NCBI GenBank assembly: GCA_029204225.1
Contig: CM055111.1
Coordinates: forward strand, 15,345,443-15,409,442
Reading direction: 5' to 3'
Origin: Diphasiastrum complanatum
Taxonomy: Eukaryota > Streptophyta > Lycopodiopsida > Lycopodiales > Lycopodiaceae
Length of the DNA stretch: 64,000 nt
The position numbers were made by a program, and so were the translations under genes. The notes beneath the pieces are model-generated. The model ran no database searches and had not been told where the DNA came from. It saw only the letters and a list, made by a program, of their open reading frames with translations. Of this stretch, positions 1-10,788 are shown piece after piece (position 1 is the stretch's first letter; every line of letters begins with the position of its first letter).

Positions 1-26
1 TCTCTCTCTCTCTCTCTCTCTCTCTC
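1..26. repeat. (CT)n microsatellite
   Basis: A pure CT dinucleotide run opens the window and is followed by a C-rich spacer and then LINE endonuclease coding sequence. The same association of CT tracts with LINE ends is seen at 7131-7180 and 10213-10280. The run may continue upstream of the window. Confidence 0.95.
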
Positions 27-3000
27 CCCCACCCACACCATCTCCGGGTTGGAGTATGGAACTGTGATGGTTTACACTCATCCTCCATTGCTGGCGACTT
101 GATCGATTTCATCACTGACAGAGATTTGCTGCTCTTTATGGAGACTCATGAGAGTCAGGAGAGAGGATTACCTATTTTTCCAGGATACAGATGGGATTCC
201 GTGTACAGACTTGAGACTAGATCAGCTAGCGGTTGTGGATCCGGAGGTGTTGCATGTTTATACAGAGAGTCTCTTCATCCGAGCATTGAGTTCATCAGAC
301 ACGACGAGCATGCACGGTATATATGGATTCATATTACTGGGCAGGATATTGGGTTGGACAGGGACCTCTTTGTGGCGGCGTGTTATTTTCCTCCAGAGTC
401 TTCGTCCTTTGCTGAGGGCACAGGTTCACCCTACCTTGATTTATCGCCTGATATCATCAGATTCGCAGAGCGGGGACATATTCTCCTCACTGGAGATTTT
501 AATGCCCGAACCTCTTCACGACAGTCAGAGTTCTATGACATCACCGACCAGCTCCGCGTTCATGCCCTTGACAGCGATGATATGGGAGTTACCAGGATTT
601 CAGAGGACAGCTTGGGACCTACTACCCCTTACGGTGAGCATTTATTGCAGTTTGGAGAGGCCCATGAGTTAGCCATTTACAATGGCCTAACTTGTTGGCC
701 AAAATCTGGCAGTTATACTTGTCACCCTCACAGTGGTGGACATAGTGTTGTGGATTATCTCATGGGATCACCATCTTCCATACCTCTCATATCTGATTTT
801 CATGTATCTCCCACCACTCTCTCTGATCATTCCTTTCTCTCCTTCGCTATCGGCTGCCTCCCACCTCCCCAACCATCCTCACACCCCCTGCTTACACGGG
901 CACCCAAGTATACATTCAGTTCTCTCTTTACACCAGTTTACCAGGAGTTCCTAACCTCATTGCTCCATTCCTTCCCTCGCGATAGTACAGTCGAGACTCA
1001 AGCTGCCTTTCTTAGCACTTCTCTTCATACCGCTGCTTCCCTTGCTTTTCCATCTAAACCCCATAAAAGCAGAGGCACCCGCTCCTCATCGATACGACCC
1101 CCACACCCCCCGTGGTATGATGTTGAATGTCGCTCTCTTCGTCAGCTTGTCACCCATGCCCGCACTCACGATAGGCGCTCTTACCGTCGCACACTCCGCC
1201 GAAAAAAGCGTATATATGATGACTCCGAAGGAACGCGTCTTGTTGATCTTCTCTTCAGTTCCTCTTCAGGCGCCTTTTGGCGTGAGTTTATCCCTCGTGC
1301 TCCACCACCCCTCCTGGATGACCTTCGCATATGGACCGAATACGCTACCAAACTATATACCATACCCACTGACGCACCCATCTCTATCTCCCCACGCCCC
1401 TCTGAGTTCACCTTCTTCACATCTGACATGGTACTTACGGCCATCAAGAGAATGAAGTCCCATAAAGCAAGAGATATCGAAGACCTTGAATCTGAACTCC
1501 TAACCCATGCTTCCGACCTCCTTGCTCCCACACTAGCCACTCTCCTCAATTCCGCCGTTGTCTCTAGTTTCCCCTCATCCTGGTGCACCAACATCATCCA
1601 CCCTATTCATAAAAATGGTGATCCCATGATCCCTGGTAATTACCGCACTATCATGATCGGACATGTTCTCACGAAGCTCTATGGTACCATACTCCAGTCT
1701 GCAGTGAGTTCAGAGGCGGAAGCTCGGAGATTACATGCATTGGGGCAGGCAGGTTTCCGATCTCATTATTCTACCACTGACCATATTTTTACACTTCGAG
1801 CCTTGATCGAGGAAGCTAAGTACAGGAAAGAGAGGGTTTACTGCTGTTTTGTAGATTTCAGGAAGGCCTTCGATTCTGTACCACGCTCCCTGCTCATTCA
1901 GAGACTTCGTGACCTTGGTTTCTCCACAGATATTGTTTTAGCAGTGATGGCTCTTTATGAGAAGGTCTTGGGATGTTTCCGACATAGCAGTGGCTTATCT
2001 GATCACATTTGGAGCACCATTGGGGTGAAACAGGGGTGCTCTCTTTCACCGGTTCTCTTTGGATTGTATATTGATGAGTTAGAGCGAGTCATCTCACAGT
2101 GTGGCGGGGGTGGCTGTAGACTTGGCACCATTTTGATTGCTATTCTCCTTTATGCGGATGATGTAGTACTAGTATCCCCGACCAGAGAGGGTTTGCAGAG
2201 GCAGCTGGATTATTTACAGGGATTTTGTACCAGATGGGGGTTGGGGGTGAACACTGCGAAGACCAAGGTTATGGTCTTCAACACTTCTCGAGCCTTCATG
2301 CAGCGCCAGGAGCTCATCTTAGATGGACAGGCCTTAGAGGTAGTTTCCTCTTATACCTATTTGGGGATACTCTTCTCTGGTCCTACCTTCAGCATGCGGC
2401 AAGCTGCCACCACCCGACTTGGGAAGGGGCATTCCTCTCTTGTTCAGCTTGAGCAGTTCTGTTTCAGGAAGCTCATCCGAGATGTTCGCAGTAAGTGTAG
2501 ACTCTTTGATACTATTGTCACCCCCACAGCCTTATATGCAGCAGAGACATGGTGCACCGGCCTCCCTTCATCACACTGGGCCAGCATTTCACGATTGCAG
2601 ACCACCATGTTAGCCCGTATGATTCGGGCGAAGCCCTCGGTTCCACATGAGATCCTTCTTGCAGAGTTTGTCGTTCCACCCATTCAGATATATGCCGCGT
2701 TCTAGCTTATCACATACATTCAGAGAATCCAGGCTCTGCCCGATGAGGATATGAGATATACACAGACAGCACTGGTCTCCTCACACTTTCTTCATGACCA
2801 GGGCTATCGACTATCGTGGTTCTCTCAGGCATCCCATTTCCTCCTTGAGTCATTTGGTATCTCCATTACAGAGCTCCCCTCAGGTACTCATCAGTATATC
2901 AGGCGCCTCTTATATCGGGCATATCTCGACCGCACTTGGGGGCGACAGCTTGGGGTGAAACCCGGCTACTACTGGACTCATTTTATTGAGCTTGACATAG

Positions 3001-3870
3001 CAGGGGTCCTGGTCTTACCGCATTATTTGGACTCGAGACTATCACATTGCCTCAGATTTACATTGGGACAGCTCCGTGTATCATCACATAAGTTGGCTAT
3101 TGAGACTGGTAGATTCCAGGGTACCCCGAGAGAGGAGCGGATTTGCCAGTTATGCTCTTTAGAGGAGGTGGAGTCAGAGGAGCACTTTATCTTTAGGTGC
3201 CCGGTATATTACGAGATCAGAGGGAGATACCACTGTTTGTTCCGAGACACACCTGTCACCTTACGATCGCTCATAGCTTATGAGGATTCCCGATGCGCGG
3301 CACTCATGATACGAGAGATGTTTATACTACGACAGGATTTGTATCAGACAGCCCAGCCGAGTCAGGTTTCTCAGCCTCAGATCACTTCTTTCTTCTCCAA
3401 GAGGAGAGGACGTTTTGATGACGGTGACGATGATGATGATGACCTACTTGCCCACAGAGACCAAAGACAGCGTCCCACACATACCCATGTTGCAGCACGA
3501 GCTACTCGACCTATCACGAGGAGACCTCTTCATCCTCTCAGACGACGTCAGAGACCACCAGTGGCCCTTCATGCCACAGGCCGTATTACATCCTTCTATA
3601 TCATCAGCACCAGCAGGACAGGACTAGATGATAACGTCATATCTCACTCATGACTGTTAGCAGTATACATGCTCCCACATGTTTCTAATAGCATCACATC
3701 TATTTCAGTTTATAGCTTTAGCTCTAGATTGCTACTTTGTTACTGTTTTGGAGACGTTTCATACGCTCCTATGGTTACCACATACTTGACATGTACATTT
3801 ACTAGTCTTATATGCTTTTTGGCATGGAAAAGACATTAATAAAGCTTTCTTTCTTTCTTTCTTTCTCTCT
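27..3870 (+). mobile_element. LINE (non-LTR retrotransposon) copy A, 5' truncated
   Basis: The element carries an apurinic-type endonuclease, a reverse transcriptase and a C-terminal Cys/His motif in one frame. Its 3' untranslated region ends in AATAAA (3838-3843) followed by a TTTC/CT simple repeat rather than poly(A). Copy B at 7181-10180 shares the 3' terminus (ACTTGACATGTAC, then GACATTAATAAA and TTTC repeats), so this end is a family signature. No ORF1 precedes ORF2: the endonuclease begins directly after the CT tract, which indicates 5' truncation or an element cut by the window edge. The motifs around the RT, such as STTDHIFTLRALIE, recall the L2/Crack/CR1 side of LINE diversity more than canonical plant L1; that is my recollection and not a tree. 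Confidence 0.9.
45..3653 (+). pseudogene. LINE ORF2: endonuclease-reverse transcriptase, one in-frame amber stop
   Basis: The reading frame is open from the window start side to a TGA at 3651-3653, broken only by TAG at 2703-2705. The segments before and after that stop are in the same frame. Endonuclease motifs are WNCDG (57-71), ETHES (141-155), GDFNAR (about 492-509) and SDH (822-830), matching the EEP catalytic residues. RT motifs are VDFRKAFDSV (about 1851), GVKQGCSLSP (about 2022) and YADD (2152-2163), so the catalytic aspartates are present. The C-terminal part after the stop holds a C-X2-C ... H-X4-C motif (around CQLCSLEEVESEEHF, 3143-3190) and ends in an acidic Asp run and a basic tail. 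No ATG is needed near position 99, where the codon is TTG. The element looks recently active, with one point lesion. Confidence 0.9.
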
Positions 3871-4190
3871 CTCTCTTTTATCTTGCACGGAGCAAACCAT
3901 TTTTGACTAACCATTCAAACTTCACAGAGCTAACCATTTGTAAGCAACCACGATAAATTAGCCATGACACAAATAGACTATAAAAAACTATATACATCTC
4001 ATCTGATGCCACTGTACATGATGCTAAAATGTGTATCAGTATCTACAAGTCTGCGCTAAACAAATCATCCCTCTGCCTGCCAGATGCGTCTGCAAGGGTG
4101 TCAAGTACAAAGTCTGGCTGGGAGTCTGGAGGCATCTGGGACTCCTCTAAGTCTGAGCCAACGCCTGCCAAGAGACGACTAGAAGAATCA
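3871..4190. other. Spacer between LINE copy A and hAT 3' end
   Basis: After the CT tail of the LINE there are about 300 bases with no supportable ORF. The motif 'taaccatt' occurs three times at 3901-3950. This should contain the 3' terminus of the hAT element, but I could not identify a terminal inverted repeat with confidence. Confidence 0.4.
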
Positions 4191-6919
4191 TCAGTGCGTC
4201 CTCTCTTGGCTGGCCTGCCTCTGGGTCTGCCGGAAGGAACCCTCTGTGGTACACTCCTGCCTGGGGGTCTCCCTCTGCCACGGGGGGGGTCTCTGGGAAG
4301 AACTGCCTGCCTGTGATGCTCTGAGTCGTCTCTGCGCTATACGTCTCTGGGCAGCAGCCTCTGCCTCCCTCGCAAACTCTGACCAGCCATCATCTGAAAG
4401 TGGGCGTGATGCGGGGGTACTGGGTGGGGCACATGGACCATCCCCTGCTAGGTCGACTGTCTCGTCTGAATCATATGTGGGCTCATCATTAGAGGAGGGC
4501 AATGGAACGTTAGCAGGGAGGGTGGTGGTCTCATCAGCATCGGCATCGGCATCATCCTCGGGATCACCCCGCAAGGACTCGGAGCGCGAGTGTCCTCAGG
4601 TCTGGCTGCGCGGCGCCGTAGCTCTCCCACCATGATACAGACAAGAGCCTGTTCTCTCGGACACGTGCAAGGTCCTCACCGAACAGCCCCAGAGAGTGCC
4701 TGCAGTTGAGCAACGATATACTTGAGTACACTTGAGCTTGCGCAGGGAAATTGAACGAACGACAGCGTACGATAGATCAAGAGTTTACTTGTAACCGAGC
4801 CTCCGCACCTCGATCCTGCTGCGGAACCCAGTGTCGCTACTGAGGAAGCGGATGTATGCGAACCAGTCCGCACGCAGCTCTGCATCGTCGTACTGCCTCT
4901 CGCTCTGAAACAGCGGATGCAGTATGTGGGCCACACTGTGAATAGGCCGATGAAACTTCTCCCATCGCCGCTGCCACAAGCGCCTGATAGGCTCCAACCT
5001 GTGGACCAAACCACGCGGAGGCAACAGTTACATACCATCGTGGTGCGGCAGCAAGAAGAAACAGAGTGCGAAATGGAAGTAAGGATGGTGAGACGGAAGA
5101 AAGTTATACCTGGCAGGGTCCAGCTCAGAACGGTGGAGAGACTCGCCTATGCGGTCCATGAACTCGTAAATGAGGCCCATCGTGCACCCCTCGCGATCAA
5201 CGAGCCTCAGAACAGAGTAGATGGGGCGCATGACGTCCATCAGCTGCTGCATATCCACCCAGAAAGGCTCCATGAAGAGGATCTCGTGGAAGGCATATCC
5301 ATCCTCTGGGGTCGTGGACAGGTCCATGGCGGTGAACTCTGCCGAAGTGGCCATGTGCCGCAATTCACCCTTGAGCTTGTGTAGCCGCTCAAGCATGATG
5401 AACTGGTAGGCGAAGCGGGTGCGAGCGGGCTTCTTCAAGTCGAGCCTGCATTGACAAACGGAATGAGAGGCACATGAAACGAGCAAAAAAAAGAGAGCAT
5501 CTTGAACGAGCCAAAAAGTAAGTGGCAGGTTACCTGCTGAATGTGCGGAAAAGTGCTGTCATGCGGCGCTTGCGTGTGACGAAGTCCACAACCGCAAGTG
5601 CCCTCGTGAGAATGTCACTGACCCAAGGCAGGCGCCCGATGGAATGCAGGAGGAGGTCCAGTGAGTGTGCGGCGCATGGAGTCCACACAATGGAGGGGTA
5701 GTCTGCTATAAGAAGCTCCCCCATACCGCGGCAGTTGGACGCATTGTCCGTCACAACCTTTTGCGATACGTTCACATGATCAGTTCACAGCTCGGAAACA
5801 CATTGCAATCAATCGAAAACTACGCAGAACTATTGTATCAACATCAAGCAGCAAATGAGCAAGCAAGTAATGAAAGAATATTATACATGGACAACGCGTT
5901 GTGGCCCGACCTCCTCTATCGCCGCGCGAATGATATCGTAAATGTACTCGGCCGAATGCACTCTCCCTGCCTCGGAGGCGTCGATAGTGCGCACGAACAT
6001 GGAACCGTAACAACTGGAAACAATCACGTTGATGAGTGGACGTTTGCGATGATCAGTCCACCCATCAGGCATGATGGAACAGCCGTATCTATCCCAAGCC
6101 TCGTGCAGTGCGGCCAGTCTCTCTCTGACTGATGCAACCCGGTCTTGGAGCAAAGGGCCTCGTAGTGCGTCGGCTGTGGGTGGTGTGTAGCCGGGCCTGC
6201 AGACTGCAACTTTCGGGATAGCCTCTCGAAAGATGCGGGATGATGCCATGATAAAAGGGAGGTTCAGGTCATAGAACATCTGTGCTATGGTCCTGGTGGC
6301 CTCTCTATGCTGCCCCTCTCTGAAAGATCCCGGCATGGACATCTGTCTGGTGCCTCGGGATGTGGATGGCTGGGAGGATGCGGATGGACGATGCGGATCT
6401 GGAGGTGGTGGCATAGGTGCAGGTGCGGAAGCGGAGGATGTGGACGGGCCGTGCAGATCTGACGGTGATGGCAGAGGCGTAGGTGCATCAGTGGAGGCCG
6501 GCGATCCATGGGGAGTACTGGCGGAGGCGGAGGCGGAGGCGGTGGCGGTGGCGGGGGCGGGTGCGGATGCAGCGGCGGTGGCAGGTGCAGATGTGACGGT
6601 GGGGGCGGTGGCACTGGGTGTACCAGTGGTAGGGGCGGTGGTAGTGGGTGCACCAATAGAAATAGAGTCCGCGGCATCTGTGGACGGCTCGCCAGGCTCA
6701 GTAGCTGTCTCAGAATATGTCTCCATAATGCGAGCCCTCTCCGCAGCGGGGATGACCATACAAATGCCGTTCCCGTAGCGTCCTCCCGTGGGTCGGACTC
6801 GCAACCCCCCCAGATGTGCTCGAACCCGAGAGGCGTTCCCTGTGAACTGCTTTCGACAAAAAGGGCAACGCCACTTCTTGTCCGGCATGACCTCCACCTC
6901 ATCCCAAATGGGACGAGCA

Positions 6920-6924
<5 letters not shown>
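4191..6924 (-). pseudogene. hAT-superfamily transposase (BED finger + DUF659), five exons, C-terminus lost
   Basis: Start chosen: ATG at 6924, giving MAARPIWDE. Exons with GT-AG borders in matching phase: 6924-5887, 5757-5534, 5445-5110, 4998-4789, and 4699 onward. Exon 1 encodes a BED-type finger (CPFC ... RAHLGG ... GICMVIP), a 130-residue Ala/Pro/Ser/Thr-rich linker, then the DUF659 region with MPDGWTDHRKRPL (first catalytic Asp). The exon 1/2 join gives VVTDNASN (second Asp) followed by WTPCAAHSLDLLL. Exon 5 reads into WWESYGAAQPDLRTLALRVL, the start of the hAT C-terminal domain, then hits TGA at 4564-4566. The following ORF (4574-4191) in another frame is an acidic DDADADADE tail. The expected CERNWSTF-type core with the catalytic Glu is missing, so the protein should be inactive. 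Family role: cut-and-paste transposition with 8-bp target duplications. Confidence 0.85.
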
Positions 6925-7003
<79 letters not shown>

Positions 7004-7123
7004 GCACGGAAATCCAAGCTCTCTCCCGCCCTAAACCCTAAACCCCAAACCCAAGCACCCTTAAACCTAAGTCCTAAACTCACACACACACACTGTGCAC
7101 ACACACAAATCCTCTCTCTCCGT

Positions 7124-7130
<7 letters not shown>
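6925..7130 (-). repeat. hAT 5' leader: CT/CA microsatellites and telomere-like repeat
   Basis: Directly upstream of the hAT start codon lie (CT)n (6925-6966), (CA)n (6967-7000) and a segment containing CCCTAAACCCTAAACCCC (about 7029-7048), which resembles the plant telomere unit CCCTAAA. The whole segment recurs in inverted orientation at 11213-11446 with few differences. It is open in the transposase frame, but only because dinucleotide repeats rarely make stops. I treat it as untranslated leader. Confidence 0.75.

Positions 7131-7180
<50 letters not shown>
7131..7180. repeat. (CT)n microsatellite at the 5' edge of LINE copy B
   Basis: About 25 CT units separate the hAT leader from the GC-rich LINE 5' UTR. 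The LINE insertion point is probably in or beside this tract. Confidence 0.9.
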
Positions 7181-7184
<4 letters not shown>

Positions 7185-7328
7185 GAGCGCGATGGCTGCC
7201 TGCTGCCTGCTGTCTGAGCGCGATGGCTGCTGCTGCTGACTCCTCCATCGCTGCTGCTGCTGCTGCCCTGGCCTAGCTCGCCCTACCCTGGTCGCACTCA
7301 CCTCCCCCCCTGACCTCCATCGCACTCA

Positions 7329-8390
7329 ATGGCCAGAAAAAAGGGGAGCCCTCGCTCCCCTTCCTCTCTTTCGCTACCCCTTCCCTCTCCTTTGCAGCCC
7401 GTCGCTGGCCCTTCATACACCCCCTCGCTGCCTACTCCCTTTCTCACCACCTCTCCCACCCCCTCGCTGCCTGCTCAGCCTACTCCCGCCCCTCCCACCC
7501 CCTCGCTGGCCCTTCCCACCCCCTCGCTGTCTGCTCAGCCTACTCCCGCCCCTCCCACCCCCTCGCTGGCTCTTCACAACCCCTCACTGCCTGCTCACAG
7601 TCCTCCCCCCTCTTCCTTGGCCCTCTCCTTTCTCCATGGTTCTCCTGCCCCCTCCCATTATCCTCTCTCATTCCCTAAAGAAGCCTACTCTCCTACGAAA
7701 GCATTTGAACAGTACCTTCTCTCTTGCATGGAACAGATTACACTGGAATCTAGCTATCTGAGGATGGAAATGGGTCAATTGAAAACCACAATACAAGCTA
7801 TGGCAATCGAGAAGCAAACTATGATGGCCCGGATCATATCTTTGGAAGAGACCTTGAGCAGGAAAGAAGAACCCGCTAGCACCACAAAGATCCAAGAATT
7901 GGAGGAACGGATTGAGCAACATAAGGCGGAAACCAAAACATGGGCCTCTCTATTCAAAGAAGACGCTAAAGAAGGTACACACACTTTCAATAGCGTCATC
8001 TCAGCCACCATATCCGAAGAAGGAATGTGGAAGTATAAATCTCTGAACGTGCGGGTGCGAGGAATTGAAGATACTAAGGCTCCAGTTACCGAAGCATCCA
8101 GTTTCCTCACGGATACACTTTCCCACCATCACAACGGAATGGAAAAAGCGTGGAGAACTAAAAGAGATCCAACTACACTCATCATACGCTTCACGGGAAT
8201 AGAGGAGCAGCAAGCTGTCCTTAGGCTACGAGCTAGGCTGAGAGGTACCCTTGTCTTCATGGACGATGATCTCACACCTATGCAAGTTGCCGAAAGGAGG
8301 AAGGTTTTCAGCGAAGCCAAAGCACTGGGAAAAAAGGTGATATATCGGGATGGTAAGGCCCGATACATTGACCCACCCCCAAAAATCTGA
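7329..8390 (+). CDS. LINE ORF1 RNA-binding protein (L1 ORF1p-like)
   Basis: This is a 353-residue ORF with ATG at 7329 and TGA at 8388-8390. Residues 1-115 are Pro/Ser/Thr-rich and include a tandem 60-bp duplication (about 7459-7580). Residues 130-205 form a coiled coil with heptad-like hydrophobics (region around LEETLSRKE and LEERIEQHK). Residues 235-350 match the RRM plus C-terminal arrangement of transposase_22/L1 ORF1p: VRVRGIED, then LIIRFTGIEEQQAVL, then DDDLTPMQVAERRKV and GKARYIDPP. In this family the protein trimerises, coats the element RNA and acts as a nucleic-acid chaperone. ORF2 follows 58 bp downstream. It is uninterrupted, unlike its partner ORF2. Confidence 0.85.
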   Translation: MARKKGSPRSPSSLSLPLPSPLQPVAGPSYTPSLPTPFLTTSPTPSLPAQPTPAPPTPSLALPTPSLSAQPTPAPPTPSLALHNPSLPAHSPPPSSLALSFLHGSPAPSHYPLSFPKEAYSPTKAFEQYLLSCMEQITLESSYLRMEMGQLKTTIQAMAIEKQTMMARIISLEETLSRKEEPASTTKIQELEERIEQHKAETKTWASLFKEDAKEGTHTFNSVISATISEEGMWKYKSLNVRVRGIEDTKAPVTEASSFLTDTLSHHHNGMEKAWRTKRDPTTLIIRFTGIEEQQAVLRLRARLRGTLVFMDDDLTPMQVAERRKVFSEAKALGKKVIYRDGKARYIDPPPKI

Positions 8391-8403
8391 GGCATAGGGA
8401 TTT

Positions 8404-8437
8404 GGGCCCCCCGGACTTAGGAGCGGTTCGGGGGCCC
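8404..8437 (+). promoter_or_regulatory. GC hairpin between LINE ORF1 and ORF2
   Basis: GGGCCCCC at 8404-8411 pairs perfectly with GGGGGCCC at 8430-8437 around an 18-nt loop. It sits between the ORF1 stop (8390) and the ORF2 region (8449). It could influence reinitiation or readthrough to ORF2 on a dicistronic LINE RNA. That role is inference; only the inverted repeat is seen. Confidence 0.4.
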
Positions 8438-8448
8438 TCACAAAAGCA

Positions 8449-10075
8449 TTGCGGTTAAGTTTATGGAACTGCAATGGTATCCATTCTTCAGCTACAGCAG
8501 GAGACTTTAGAGATTTTTGTACTACAGGGGATATCCTTATACTTACTGAGACACATGAGAGTCCTGAGAGAGGACTTCCTTGCATTGAGGGATTTTGCTG
8601 GCTTTCTACTTGCAGAGGGAAGACGAGGGCACTGACTAGTCGCGGTTCAGGTGGTGTTGCTTGCTTATTTTGAGACTCTCTCCAGCCATGGGTCGAGCTA
8701 CTATACACTGACGAGCAGGCTCGCTATATCTGGATCAGGTTGGACCACAGGTTGATGGAGTTAGGTCGTGACATATTCTTGGCTATTTGTTATTTCCCTT
8801 CAGAGACATCAGCTTTCACCTCAGAGGAGGAGTCCCCTTTCATGGATATTTCATCGGACAGTATCAGATATGAGGATCGAGGATATATTCTTCTAGCAGG
8901 GGACTTCAATGCCAGGACTGGGTCTAGGCAAACGGAATTTCACAGAGCAGCAGATGACCCACAGCGGATACATGCACTTGATTGGGATGATCTTGGTCTT
9001 ATACGGCGATCGGCGGATGCGGCGGGTCCAGTCACATCATATGGCGAGCAGATGCTTCAGTTGGGTGAGGCTCATGGACTGGCCATTTATAATGGCCTTC
9101 ATCAGCTGCCAGGCTCTGGTGACTACACTTGCTTCCCACATAGTGGAGGACATAGCGTCGTCGACTATTTCATGGGTTCACCGCTTCTCCTTCACTTCAT
9201 TTCATCCTTCTCTGTACATCGCACCACTCTTTCTGATCATTCATATCTCTCACTCTCTGTCGGTCATCTCCACATCACACCTATTTTCTCTTCGACCCCT
9301 ACAGCTAAACCCACCTACCGCTACACTTCACATCACACACCACTATACAGAGAAGCCCTCTCCGATCTCCTTACCTATTTCCCATATGAGCATACTTTAG
9401 AGGAGCAGTCCCTCTTTCTTGTCCAGACCATCCATACTGCAGGTTCCATTGCCTTTCCATCCCCACGGCCCAAAGACCAGCAACGTCGTAGACCCTATAA
9501 CCCCTGGTATGATCAGGAATGCATCCAGCTACATCATAACCTCATATATGCTTGCTCCCATCTTCCTCATCTGACCAAAACCATATCTCGTGTCTACCGC
9601 AGAACCACCAAAAAAAAGAAAATCGCATACGAGATTGGTTAGGGTAAGAAACTGATGGATCTCCTCTTTAGTTCTTCCTCAGGTTCATTCTGGAGGAGGT
9701 TTCTTCCACTGTCACCCCCACCACGGATCACAGACCTCAGCACTTGGGTCGCATATGCCACATCATTGTACACCATCCCAGATACCCCTCCTCTTCCCAC
9801 CTCCTGTCTAACGGATACTTCTGCCATATTCACTAATGAACTTATAGAAAAGGCCATCACACGACTCCATTCCCATAAAGCCAAAGACATTGATGAGCTA
9901 GAGGCTGAACTTCTAAAGTATGCTCCCGACATCCTCTCACCCTTTCTCTCCATCCTATTCAACCGAGCTGTCACCTCTGATTTTCCCTCTCCATGGTCCA
10001 CAAACCTCATTCACCCTATCCACAAACCCCATGAAAGTTGACAACTACCGCACCATTATGATCAGTCACCTATTC
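8449..10075 (+). pseudogene. LINE ORF2 of copy B: endonuclease retained, RT mostly deleted
   Basis: The frame begins RLSLWNCNGIHSSAT with an ATG at 8449 and aligns with copy A throughout. Endonuclease motifs ETHES (about 8549), GDFNAR (about 8899) and SDH (about 9235) are present. There are in-frame stops at 8671-8673 (TGA) and 9640-9642 (TAG). A frameshift and stop follow near 10039-10041, and the RT palm is then lost in a deletion joining RT motif 1 (NYRTI region) to the 3' UTR. The segments 8449-8673, 8740-9642 and 9655-10041 are all in one frame, so they are pieces of a single ORF. Confidence 0.87.
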
Positions 10076-10209
10076 TCCTATGTGCACACTTGACATGTAC
10101 CTTTTCTTAGTCCTATGTACCTTAGGGTATTCAAGGACATTAATAAAATCTTTCTTTCTTTTCTTTCTTTCTCACACACAGATCACCACACACACAATTT
10201 TCACACATA

Positions 10210-10212
<3 letters not shown>

Positions 10213-10280
<68 letters not shown>
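10213..10280. repeat. (CT)n microsatellite, left arm of foldback
   Basis: About 34 CT units lie just after the LINE 3' end. They pair with the (AG)n tract at 11027-11100 as part of an inverted repeat. Confidence 0.95.
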
Positions 10281-10283
<3 letters not shown>

Positions 10284-10733
10284 ATTCCGCCCTCTTCCGC
10301 CCACTCTGGTTCTGCGGACTGTCCGCAGGGGGCTTGCGGGGTTTTTTTTTTTTTTTTTCTTTTAAATAATTAAAAATACGCGTCCGAGGCCCGGACGCAT
10401 CTGCGTCCAGCCTTAAAAAAAAAAATTTAAAAAAAAGGATGCGTCCGACCCTGCGTCTGGAGGTCGGACGCGGATGCGGACGCGAGCCGAAGTGCCCGGA
10501 CCCTCATGTCTGATATATATATATATCTAAGGAAGTGGATGGCGGACGCGAACGCGTGTTGCGGACGCGGACTCGCCATGGGTGCACGTTCGCGTCCTCG
10601 GACGCGTCTGGTTTTTTTTTTTTTTTTTTGATTTTTTTGATGTTTTTAGAGTAAAAAAAATTATGGACGCGTCCGGGTTGGGACGCCGGACGTGGACGCG
10701 GATTGCCCGCGTTCAGCTCGAACGCGCATGTTG

Positions 10734-10788
<55 letters not shown>

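Larger units (their letters stand above)
7181..10180 (+). mobile_element. LINE copy B, with ORF1 and an internally deleted ORF2
   Basis: The order is a GC- and CTG-rich 5' UTR (7181-7328), intact ORF1 (7329-8390), a short hairpin spacer, degraded ORF2 (8449 to about 10075), and the same 3' end as copy A (AATAAA at 10142-10147, then TTTC repeats). The RT catalytic part is gone: copy B jumps from the position equivalent to about 1670 of copy A to about 3766 of copy A near 10070-10080. Roughly 2.1 kb is missing. ORF1 being intact while ORF2 is dead suggests the element either died recently or could only have moved in trans. Confidence 0.88.

Noticed and set aside
6925-7248. Upstream extension of the hAT ORF to 7248
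   Set aside because: The added residues are RERERE and VCVCVC runs from microsatellites; the ATG at 6924 starts the conserved BED-finger protein.
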